Shown here: positions 36,519 through 46,275 of the stretch, one piece after another
Position numbering within the stretch: the stretch's first letter is position 1
Layout of the letters: each line of letters starts with the position of its first letter
Origin: Chrysoporthe austroafricana
Lineage: Eukaryota > Ascomycota > Sordariomycetes > Diaporthales > Cryphonectriaceae
Length of the DNA: 64,000 nt
NCBI GenBank assembly: GCA_001051155.2
Contig: JYIP02000001.1
Span: forward strand, 682,001 to 746,000
Direction of reading: 5' to 3'
Notes under the pieces: generated by a model
Database searches by the model: none
What the model was told of the DNA's origin: nothing
The model's input: only the letters and a program-made list of their open reading frames with translations
Position numbers and translations under genes: made by a program

Positions 36519-36897
36519 TCTGCAGATGAGACCATCATGCTGCACTGGCTCCGTGTACGCAATGGGACGACCGAGAACACGAAGATGCTGGTCTGAGAGA
36601 GACGCGGATCCTAGCTGCTCTGCAACGGCTGTGCACTGCGATCTGATTTCTGGGAAGGCGGTCGTGTTTGTACGGGCCGATCGACCCCCAAAACCCTCAG
36701 CAGAAGTGATCTCTTGCTTCCTCGGCGGTCGAGTCAGGTTTCACGGTCTACCCGGGTCCCATGTCGTTCGTGAACCGAACCATCGCATCACCTCCCCCTT
36801 GATGGACCCGGTTCGGTTCCAGGCATGTACGCAACGCCAGGTGATGACAAGAGCACGGTCGTCTTTACGATATTGTATACCCTTTCCGCTAGTCTAG
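36519..36897. other. Intergenic 3' of the 268-aa gene
   Basis: About 380 bases. No convincing gene; it may include a missing 5' exon of the coding-like relic that follows. Confidence 0.45.
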
Positions 36898-37383
36898 ACG
36901 GACCGTGGTCTGCTATCCAACCCAGAATTAGCAGCATTTGCTCCGGAATCTCTCAGATACGGTATTGTCATTGATCTGGCCACAGATTCCTCAGTCAGGC
37001 TACTGAAGATCTCAGTGACCGTTGCATCGGGTTCATGCGTTTGGTCGCCACCGGCGACGTTTTCTGCACCGTCGAGGGGATCGGGCCGGTGGTGATGGCT
37101 TTCGTAAAAACTACTTGCCTCCTTTGAATCTAACGCCTATCTTTGTCATAGGAATTTTGTGGTCGGAACACTGTCTCCCTGCTACGAGTCGAATGTGAGC
37201 CGAGCTCTTGACTGTATTTAGATCGTCCACGTCTTGGAAGCCCCACATCTGTACGTCAGTAAGGGCGAGAACAAAGATCTAGTCCGGTTCCAAGCCCTCA
37301 GGATTCAACGCATTGTGAAGGACCCGAGGAGTGCAAACAAGATGCATGCTCTCAATCTCGTGCTCGGGTTTGCGGCTCTATGA
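36898..37383 (+). pseudogene. Coding-like relic or unrecognised spliced gene fragment
   Basis: A run of protein-like sequence in one frame. Block A starts after a CTAG acceptor at 36898 and reads DRGLLSNPELAAFAPESLRY, then IVIDLATDSSVRLLKISVTV. An intron-like stretch follows, about 37092-37151 (weak GTGATG donor, TCTAAC branch, CATAG acceptor), and keeps the frame. Block B (NFVVGTLSPCYESN) meets an in-frame TAG at 37219, and block C (VLEAPHLYVSKGENKDLV to VLGFAAL) ends with TGA at 37381. Between B and C, 37195-37221 looks like a 27-base GTGAGC...TTTAG intron, which is far too short to be usual, so a nonsense change in a decaying gene is likelier. The 5' part is not found. I cannot name the family. 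Confidence 0.35.
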
Positions 37384-38330
37384 AGCGCTCATCTCCGGGA
37401 GGGAGGCAGGATTGTGCTCCACGCTCCGGCTGATGGATTCACCAAGACTTCTCGAGCCTCTGTACGTGGCTCAAATCCTATCCAGAAAGCCTGATAGGGC
37501 ACTCGAGGCTGTTACCTTGTGCCTCGCTTCATCATATACTGCATCATCACTCCGACGCCGCCGCCCCAAGTTTCTGCCTGACGTAGCAGCTGGCTGGCGT
37601 TTGCCCAACAAGCGCTCACGATCGACCCACTGGCGCAGGCCCTACGCTGGACGTGTGACCTGTACCTGGGCCGCCGGAACAGGACCTGAGTACTGACGGA
37701 GTTTGAGGGGGAGCCAGTAGAGACGGAGGCATGACAGACGCGGATGTCGAATGGCTGCTTACGGATATTTGCAGGGTGGGTTCTGTGCCTTGTTGCGCGT
37801 AACGTAAATCACTGGCGTATATCACAAGTAGTCCTCGAGGTGCAATACATAAATTCCTCATGATGAGTTCACAATTCTTCCTCGCCGTCTCTTGCGAGCC
37901 GGACTGCAACCGCCAAACTATTAAGCGCGCGGCTGAGCCGCAGTGAGGTCGGGGTAGGGGGTACGGGAGTGGCGCTGGCCGGTCACGGGCCTGGCTGCTG
38001 CAAGTCACTTTAGCTCTACGCCTCGGCTGCGCGCGATCTACTACATTCCATCCGGGGGTTTAGCGAGCCTCCCGTCTTTGACTTCAACATGCTCGGCACG
38101 ATGGTTCGTCGTACCTTTGGGTCTTACTACTCTTAAACATATTGCAGCACTCACGAGCAATCCGTGACTCTACTAGGTCTTGGAGCATAGTTGTGGAAGC
38201 GAGAATGGTAAGATGTCTATTCTCAAAATAGTGACTAGAAGTAGCAAGTGGTATCTATGCGCCAATGTATAACCCAGGTATCCCGCCGAAGAAATGGACT
38301 TAAGTAGAGAGCTAATATGATCATCACCGC
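37384..38330. other. Intergenic
   Basis: About 0.95 kb between the relic and the 3' end of the long GH16 frame. I see no further coding sequence. It probably includes the GH16 3' UTR. Confidence 0.5.
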
Positions 38331-39905
38331 TCATAAAAGTTGTACTAAAATGGTAAATAAAACGGGCGACGCTGTCATGGCCACAGTCATGACCATGCGT
38401 ACGCCGTCTAGCAGCCTGCCGGCCGCAGAAAAAAAGTCGTTCCATGTCGCCGTGTTCTGAGGACTTCGCTCATTCAGTAATGATTGTCTGGCGACCGCAT
38501 CGATATTGCCCCTTGATGGGAGCAGAAAGCTGAGATCGGGTATTTTGACGCGTGCGAGGAACGGACCCATACCGAAGTCTAATCGAACGGAGCTGGCAGC
38601 GCTACATAGACATTCGTAGGGGTTGAACGTGGTGGAATTGCTTCCGCTAGAGTCTCCGGGAAGCGATGAGGTGGTCTCAGAAGGGCCCGCCGATGCGGTA
38701 GACGTCCCCTCGACCGACGAAGTGGCGCTCGCTGGTGTGATTGTAGACAAGAGTGTGGTAGAGTACAGAGACGAAGTTAAGACGGTGACGGATGCGGAAG
38801 CAGCTGAATCTGAAGATGGCGTGGCGCTTGTGGCCGCGGTGGCCATAGTGCCATCGACTGTACTGCTAACACTGGCGGAGCTGGAGCCTGAGCTTGTCGG
38901 GGCAGCGGGATCGTCGGACGAGGGTTTTCCGAGTCAGCTGCTGTACACGGCGGCGTACTCAACCTCGAGCATGTTCCCATAGCCATCAAGCGTCGATGAG
39001 TCGGGATCGCCAGGCCCTGCAAGTGATGTTAGTTCCCACTCGAAAGCTCTCGGTGAGGCGATACCTACATGTGCCACCAACAGCTAGGTTGATAATCATG
39101 TACAGCGGCGAGTGGGCCAGCGCGCCCCACACAGCCTCGTCGCCAATTGCCGCACCAGTCGCGGTGAAGTATGTCGTGTTGTCCTTCATGAAGTTGATTG
39201 TCTCCGTCTCCCAGTAGTTGCTCGTCCGGTCGATTGTCACGCTATACGTGTGCCAGTCGTCGTCGGTGGCCGTGCTCCCTTGGTAACCTGCACTCGTACT
39301 TGGGTCACAGACCGCAGCTGTGCAGTGAATCGTGCCGTATACGGTCCCAAGCCCGTTGACCATCTCCATGATGTCGATCTCGCCACACTCTGGCCACCCC
39401 GTTCCGTGCCTAATGCTGTCGCCCAACATCCAGATCGCAGGCCACATTCCCTGTGCATTTGCGGAAGCGTCGCCGCCTGTACGAGCAGAAGCCTCAACTC
39501 GCATAATGCTGCCGGCCGCTGGCGTCCATGTCGTCTTGGTCTCAATGCGGCCCGAGGTCCAGGCCCCGGATGACGACTTCCAAGGCACGAACTGCACAGT
39601 ACCCCCTCCGGAGAGCTGGAGGTTGGCGGACGCGGTAGTGTAACTTTGCACCTCAGCGTTTGTATCGATCGCTGTGGCGGCGGTCAGCACTGGACGGCAC
39701 TGGGATTCTGGCGGGTGCGCACTGGGCGCGCCCGGCTTAACTCACATGTAGCAATATTCCAGACATCGGTGTTTACTGAGTCTCCTGCTGAGCCTTCAAA
39801 ATCTGCAGACCATACGACAGACATCCCAGAGTAGGTCGGCGGTGTACCGGCAGCGACGAGGGCCGGAAGCGCCACAGACGCGAGGGTGGATGTCCGTACG
39901 CGCAT
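38331..39905 (-). CDS. GH16 endo-beta-glucanase, secreted, with putative GPI-anchored extension
   Basis: Secreted endo-1,3(4)-beta-glucanase or cell-wall transglycosylase type. Exons 39905-39746, 39671-39069 and 39016 onward join in phase 1. Residues 1 to about 20 (MRVRTSTLASVALPALVAAG) are a signal peptide. The GH16 core has GEIDIMEM with catalytic Glu151 and Glu156; the exon 2-3 join restores NLAVGGTWPGDPD. The core frame ends EVEYAAVYSS then TGA at 38936-38934, giving 281 aa. The same frame continues beyond the TGA for 200 codons to 38331: Ser/Thr-rich, then a hydrophobic end (ASPVLFTILVQLL) as in GPI-anchored wall enzymes. Removing 38946-38893 (donor GTACAG, CTGAC branch, CAAG acceptor, 54 nt) deletes the TGA and keeps phase, giving 464 aa. 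Either form, or readthrough (482 aa), is possible. Family call firm; C-terminus uncertain. Confidence 0.88.
38893..38946 (-). other. Putative facultative intron containing the GH16 stop codon
   Basis: On the minus strand this 54-base segment starts GTACAG, contains GCTGAC (which carries the TGA stop) and ends ACAAG. Its removal joins GT to C (Val) and leads into SGSSSASVSS in frame. The donor is weak, and the branch-to-acceptor distance (about 40) is long for a fungal intron, so confidence is limited. Confidence 0.4.
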
Positions 39906-42900
39906 CTTTGGTGTGCTTTTGGGCGGCAGTCCGCTCTGAGAGGTGATCTGGGTCGTCTTTTGATATGTGCCTTAGAGAAGGCAGCGGAAGTTGTATTTGA
40001 ATGGCCAGATGTGCGTGTTCGAAAAAGAAGGAGGGGGGTCACCAAGCGTGGTAGGCTGGCTACCGTTGGGTGACGTGCCTTCTGCCGGGCTGTGCCTGGA
40101 TATCCTCCAGGGAAAGAGGGACAGACAGGAGGGTTTTCGTCAAAGTGGCAGTCCACTGTGGACGGAGTGACAAGGAGAGAAGGGAGAGAAGCGAATGTGG
40201 AAACGAAAGAATAAATACCGCGTACCGGATGTCGTTGCCCAGCAGTCAAGCGATACGACGGTATAGAAGGGAGGATAGCAGAATACAGAGTCACCACTAC
40301 TACTATGTATAGAGCAGATCACAAGCCAAAAAGAAGGGGAAAAAATACAGCATGGAGACCCACAAGGATATATATTGAAGGAAAGGAGAAACACAGGGGG
40401 TACCATAGTAATGGGAAGGAACCGGCCTGGGAGGACAAGGAGACCATGTATCATAAATATCCCTGATCCCGACCTCACCCTGCCGGGGTGCTGTGATGCT
40501 GTCCTAGTACTCAGTCGATAAATATCCCAAAATCTGGTGGAGCTTGACAACTCGGCATCTAGGGCGCGCGGCAGGGGTGAGAAGCGCTTGGGCTGCCAGA
40601 CCTTAGTCAGGGCCGCTTGCTTGTCCAATGCTCGCCATAACTGGGGAGACCAGCGCCTGTGGCAAGCCTTGATTGGGGGGGAAGGGGGGCCTAACAGTGG
40701 GCATTAAGGCCAACAAGATAAACGAACGAGTGGTGGATCGCATGGGTAAATGAAACAAGGAAATCGATCTTGGAGGCGCAGAGAAGCGGAAGACCCTCCC
40801 CCCTTCCCCCCTCCCCCGAGAGAAAGGCTGTGCGGGTGTGGACGGACAACACAACCGTGACAGCGGAGATACGGCGGTATCTGTCCGCAGAATCGGAGAT
40901 GCAGCATGGAGACGCAATCTAGGGCGCAGAAGAGAAGGCCTGGGATGTGATCAGGGCTGATAGCAAGATGCTGCTATAGTACGAGGGCGGCCTGTTAACA
41001 AGCTAGACCGGACGGCACATCGGTCAGATGCAACATCTCATTCGTCCGCGGTATCTCCAGTGAGGTGTACTGCTTGACCGCCTTGGCCAGGCCGCATGCT
41101 ATCGACCTATGGCAGAGCCACCCTTCATGGTAGCTATCGAGCAGGCAGGAGGATGACTGAGCGGACGCACGTAAGCTCTGTCCTTAGGAGGCAGGTAGGC
41201 AGGCTAGTCTTGCAGGACAGTCGAGACGGATACACATCTACTGTAGGTCGGGTCTTAACGGAGCCGATATTGCATTGCAGATCGCAGTGGGCATCAACCA
41301 TGTCGATGGTACTGAGTGCTTGGCAGCCACCATCGGCCACGCATGGCCTTCCCTGCCCGTGACGAGGACCGCAAGTGCGACGAGGTCGAGGAGTTGGAAA
41401 AGGAGGCCGAGGTCGGGGCACGGCTCGCCCTGATCGACCTCGCAGGCGGCCACGGGCCAAAACCTTGCTCTCGAGACCGAAGCCTGGGTCAAGACGATGG
41501 CAAGCAAGGCGAGGTGATGTGAGGTGAAGTGGAGGTTGAAGGGCGAAGGGCGAAAGGTGGAGGGGCAGGGGAGGCGATGGCTTGAGCTGAGGCTTAGACG
41601 TCGAGGAAACAGAGAGCACATTGCGGCGCGGTTGATGAAGGGGAGGCACCCCATGCCTACCCACGCCATCTTCCCTGGGCGGGACTGGCGCCCCCTGCGT
41701 GCCGCCTCCCGCTGGGCTTTTTAAGTTGGTACCTGCGCTAGCCAGCCGATTGCCGCTTCTGGCCAGGTGAAACGACGTCTTTTCCCTCTGGGTACTGTGC
41801 AGCTCCCGGTTGAGTCGGATGGGAAAGGGGACACGCCCTGCCAGGTCTGCTGTCAGTTGGAGGGAGCCGAAGGGGGAATCCAGCACTGCCTCTTCAAGCA
41901 TCTCCACCTTCTTTATGCCTGGCCTCGGCGTCCCTGTCGCGAGAAAGGGATCTGGATGTCGACATCTACACGAGACAGAGCCGCGGGCCGGCAGTATTCT
42001 CCGATTTGGTGGGCGAGGGCGGGTGTCGGGTCCCCTATCTTTGCCCAGCCATGCCCGCTCTCTGCCCTGGCAGACAACCTGGCACACCTCGCCAGGGACG
42101 ATCAATTGTTTATCGCGGAGCCTCCACTTCAGTCGAGACCTAGCCCAGCCGGCAAATTGGATCGAGTCGTTGATCAGATGAACGGGTGCTCGCCGAGACC
42201 CTCACATCCTCGGCGCGGACTGCAGCTTGAACCCTTTCCCCCCCGGGTATCTGTCGTAACCGCCCCAAGGTCCCCGCCGTATCCGCCGGACTTCTCGGAT
42301 TCGTGCCCTGTTCTGCTCGTGCACAGCTTCAAGTCTTGGGTTATGGCGCGCCAGCAACCAGCAACCAGCAGCAGCGGCGGCGGCGGCGGCAGCACCCCCA
42401 CGGGCACGCCCACGACCCAGCGACACTGGTGTTGCATTTTCAGGAGCGCCAGAGCAACCCTGTCTTCGTCCCCGGTCGTCTCAAACTCTCCGTAGCTCCA
42501 GGCACGGGCCACCGCCTCAGGTGGGGCAGAGACTCTCGCCCAATGACAGCTGCTAGACGCCATCTCGCTGGGTATATGGGAGCTGCACGTCAAGCCTAGC
42601 AAAGGGCCTAGAGAGGCCTAAATGCCCCACTGCCTGCACGACCTGCTGAGTTGTCAATCTCAACCTCTTAAGAGCCTACTATGGCACGTATGGTACGACC
42701 AGACGGCTCCGGGAGGTCTGGGAGGGAGTCAGCACTGCAGGACGTCGGCACCAACATGAGGTGAGGCTGCGACGTCCTTGAAGCGCAGGCTTCCCCATTA
42801 GCGCTCGGAGGGTAGGTAGAGGCGGCCTAGGACGAATCATTCCCGCTGCAACACTGTTCCATCCCATCTCTGGTCCCCCCGTCTCCCATCGGCTAGAGCG

Positions 42901-43930
42901 AACCTCCGGTCAGTGCTCTCCTGCTCTCCGATCTGTTCAATGTTTCACCAAACCAAACGCCCAGACGACGTTCCGGCCGGATCGCCTCAGCGGTGGCTCA
43001 CAAGAGCGAGAGGTGTGAGTCATCCGAACTCTCAGGTTAGAGGTGAATTTGATCGGCCGAGTCCCGTCGCAACCACCCTCTGGCTCACCAGTCGGGCGGG
43101 CGGGCTACGCGCGTCACCCAAGTGTCGCGACGAGCTATCAACCCACCAGCCCTGGATAGGTCCCTGACCTCCAAATTGTACCGGCATATCGCCATCCGTG
43201 CGACTGGAACAATGCCTCGAGGACTCGTCACCGGCGCAGCCATGTGGTTCAACCTTGAAACGATGCCTCACCGTGGCACAGCGAAGCTAGTCAGACGTTT
43301 CACAAGTCCGGCTCTCTCGCCAAATCCATCCGATGACACGCGTGGTGATGGACAACTGTTCCTGCATTTGACCACTCAGCTGCGTTGTATTATTTCGTAG
43401 TACAAGTATCCAGTGGACAGTTGTCTGCCGGAACCCTGGACGGGTGCTTGGCACGGCTGGTTTGCCATATCTGACTGGTCTTATAGCCTCTCCCGCTCCG
43501 GTGGCAAGGCGCTGCTGGGATACAGCAACGTCGCCGAGGCGACAGTGTGCAACCGCAACCGCAACCCAGAGGGGACCAGTCTCTTGTGACTAGTGAATGA
43601 GACAGCGTCGCCGCCAAGGACCGCGAGATCGGCCGTACTTCTCGAGGGCACGGTGTCTGGTTGCCCCTGTTACTCGCTACGTGGTTGCAGCTGGACATAT
43701 GAGCTGTCTGGGGGGGGGCGTTCCGTGCACCACGAGCCTGGCTTGCAAGAGCGCCGCTTGAAATCCTGAAAGCTGGGCCGTTCTGGTTCGAGGCAGGCCC
43801 AGCCTCGAGCAATACCCCGACCCAAATAGCCATAATATCGCCGCCAGTCTGCTCAGTCTCACCCGCTCTCAAATTCTAGCCAGCACGAGGTCGACAACGC
43901 GAACCTGCGTTTGACTGCCTGCGAGCTGAG
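39906..43930. other. Gene-poor region
   Basis: About 4 kb without a supportable gene. On the minus strand 40796-40818 is a purine run (CCCTCC-type tract on plus), probably part of the GH16 upstream region. A CAGCAGCGGCGGCGG-type triplet run lies at about 42367-42392. Long open frames here (for example 41134-42105, minus, 323 codons) are Pro/Arg/Ser-rich readings of GC-rich DNA with no domain. Confidence 0.5.
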
Positions 43931-44085
43931 TCATGAGGCTCTAGCGCTATGAGGCTCAAGCATCGTGAGACTCGAGCACTAACTATGAGGCTCAAGCCAT
44001 GAGGCTCTAGCGCAATGAGGCTTAGGCACTATGAGGCCCAAGCCATGAGGCTCAAGCTATAGGCTTAAGATATGAGGATCTAACC
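43931..44085. repeat. Minisatellite, about ten degenerate ATGAGGCTCAAGC units
   Basis: Tandem head-to-tail units of 13-20 bases, mostly 14 or 16, with the core ATGAGGCT(C/T)(A/T)(A/G)GC followed by two or three variable bases (CT, CC, ACT, GCA). About ten units can be counted. Units such as GTGAGACTCGAGC and ATAGGCTTAAG are diverged copies. The array lies in a gene-poor stretch about 1 kb upstream of the alpha/beta hydrolase gene. It is not a CRISPR array: there are no unique spacers. Confidence 0.85.
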
Positions 44086-45138
44086 AGTAAGTGAGACCAG
44101 TGCTTGCTTTTGCATCGACGCGCAACCGTGGTGTTGCGGCGAGGCTGTCCAGCTTCCCAAACAGGAACACATGGATCCGGGCGGACTGGCTGACGATCTC
44201 TGGGCGCGAGGCTGACGCCACAGGTCGTATATATGGCCGCCGCTCATGTGCTCTAACTTGCTTCTCCCTTCCGTCATAAGCATCGGGCTCTATCCATGAA
44301 AGGCAGGCACATAGTTCATCATTGCATCAAGTTGTCGTAGGACATTCTCGGCGTCCAGAGCCGACATTACATTACGTTTAAATTAATCTATCGCAACACA
44401 GATCTACGCCAAGACTCCCCTCGTCTCAATCCTTCTGTCTTGGATTCCAATCCTCTCCTCTGCTCTGGTGTACTCTTCTAACGACTAAAGCTCTCCCCAA
44501 AGCAGAACTGCGTAGTAATGTCTGGCGCAATATGCGCTCACCAATTCAGCGAACCTGTCTCCTCTGAGTGTTGTGAGTCTTCGAGGCCCTCGGTTACGCC
44601 AGCCTTTCCAAGGTCATCACTCACAAGTCCTTGCTATCATGGCGGGGTTGCACCAAATCTCCATCATGTCTTGAGAGCAGTGTGCGGCCTCTCAATTAAA
44701 ATCACAGCGAGATGGTTTTGCTGTCCTCCATGAGAACTAGGTACGGTTTGGAGGATGTTGAGATCATACATTGTACAAAGAGTACCCTACACATATATGA
44801 GCAAGCCAGCATTTCAGGGCTCATGGTGCATCTCGTTCTAGAGGATGACCCTTAGTGCTTACGAAGGACGTGCAGTGGATCCACCAGTGCCAAAAGTCCC
44901 AAGGCCACTTTATAGCAACGGCTGTGGGATTTCTTTAAAATGTTGACCCACCCGCGGTCAAAAAGACTAAATTGTGATCTATATAGACTGCTATGTCTGG
45001 CCTCACACACTCCCTTCAGCACATAATCGCTAAATAGTAGCCGGCCTGACGTGCGTCGAGAAGAGCAGATACCGACGACCGTACCCAACTTCACCTTCGC
45101 AGGCCCTGACTGTCATCCTCAGCTGCAGATTTGTCACC
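44086..45138. other. Intergenic upstream of the alpha/beta hydrolase
   Basis: About 1 kb, AT-richer towards 44340-44420 and 44760-45030. No gene is seen. The last 60 bases before 45139 form a likely 5' leader. Confidence 0.55.
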
Positions 45139-45906
45139 ATGGCTGCGACTTCTCACCCAGCTATCGTCCTCGTGCAAGGATCGTTCCAGCTTCCTGCGGT
45201 CTACCACCCTTTCGTCAAGCTCATCGAGTCGCACGGCCTCGAGGTCGTGCAGCCGGAACTGCCCAGCCTGACGGGCCAGGACTGGCCGGACTTCCCGCAG
45301 ACGACACTATCGGACGACGCGGCAGCGGTTGAAACCGCCATCAGGAAGCTCGTCGAGCGCGAGGAGAAGACGGTCATGGTGGTCATGCACTCGTATGGGG
45401 GCCTGGTCGGCGCCGAGGCCGTGCCGGAGGAGCTGACGCTGGAGAGCCGGCGGCGGCGGGGCCTTGCGGGCGGCGTCGCGCGCCTCGTCTACATCGCGGC
45501 GTTTGTGATGTCGCGGGGCCAGTCCATCGGCAGCGTTATGGGCGATCACCCAAACCATGAGCTCAAGGACGGGCGCATCAGGCTGCGAGACCCCCTCAAG
45601 ACTATGTACAGCGACCTGCCGGCTGACGGGGCGGGCTCCCTGGTCGCTCAGACTGTCGCGCAGAGCCACGGGGTGTTTTCTACCGTCTTGACACGCTGTG
45701 CTTATTCGTACGTCCCGTCGACGTATATCATCTGCACGGCTGACCAGGCTCTGCCGCCGCCGGTGCAGGAGAGCTTTGCCCAGGCGGCTGATTCGGATGT
45801 GAGGAAGATCGACTCGGGGCATTCTCCTATGCTGTCAAAGCCCAGTGAGCTCGTAAAGATCATCACGGAGATTTCTGAGAATGTGGAGGAGGGAGCCGGA
45901 GCATAG
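45139..45906 (+). CDS. Alpha/beta hydrolase (AB_hydrolase_6 / methylesterase-like)
   Basis: Intronless 255-aa frame starting MAATSHPAIVLVQGSFQLP. The N-terminal HPAIVLVQGSF strand-loop forms the oxyanion side. The nucleophile elbow is VVMHSYGGLVG with Ser85. The catalytic His is His228 in DSGHSPML, and the acid is probably the Asp in ICTADQALPP just before it. This order and the 230-260 aa length fit small plant-MES/fungal hydrolases that cleave esters or lactones, often encoded near secondary or aromatic metabolism. There is no signal peptide, so it is cytosolic. The ATG lies in a CACC context. Substrate cannot be inferred; adjacent genes give no clue. Confidence 0.88.
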   Translation: MAATSHPAIVLVQGSFQLPAVYHPFVKLIESHGLEVVQPELPSLTGQDWPDFPQTTLSDDAAAVETAIRKLVEREEKTVMVVMHSYGGLVGAEAVPEELTLESRRRRGLAGGVARLVYIAAFVMSRGQSIGSVMGDHPNHELKDGRIRLRDPLKTMYSDLPADGAGSLVAQTVAQSHGVFSTVLTRCAYSYVPSTYIICTADQALPPPVQESFAQAADSDVRKIDSGHSPMLSKPSELVKIITEISENVEEGAGA

Positions 45907-46275
45907 GTGTCCAGAGTTACCCAGAGATAGACGGGTTTTTTCGACGAAGCCCCTTCATCATCGAAGCCTTTCGACATAAGAGTAAAGCGCAACCTGAGAC
46001 TGATGCATAAAGAAATGTACCTGCAAAACTGATACTTCACGGATCCTGCTCGTCGCTCACTCTCAAATTCCTGAACGTAATTTGTGACACCGAGCTGTAG
46101 AGCTGAACCCCTTCGCTCTGGCCGACATCAATTGCCCTCTGCCCCATTTTTGTAGATACCAAGGGCGAAGCCACTTCGTCTAAACAATTGAATTCCCCAA
46201 TCACAATATAACCGTTTCCCGATGGTTGTGACCCAGCCTTGCTCTGAGTATTGTAACCCACTCAAGGACAAGCTT
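45907..46275. other. Intergenic between convergent genes
   Basis: About 370 bases between the 3' ends of the hydrolase (+) and the next gene (-). No feature beyond probable 3' UTRs. Confidence 0.55.

Noticed and set aside
41134..42105. 323-codon minus-strand frame
   Set aside because: Pro/Arg/Ser-rich reading of GC-rich DNA with no domain or splice partners.
43931..44085. CRISPR-like appearance of the repeat array
   Set aside because: Units are directly adjacent with no unique spacers, and the host is a fungus; it is a minisatellite.
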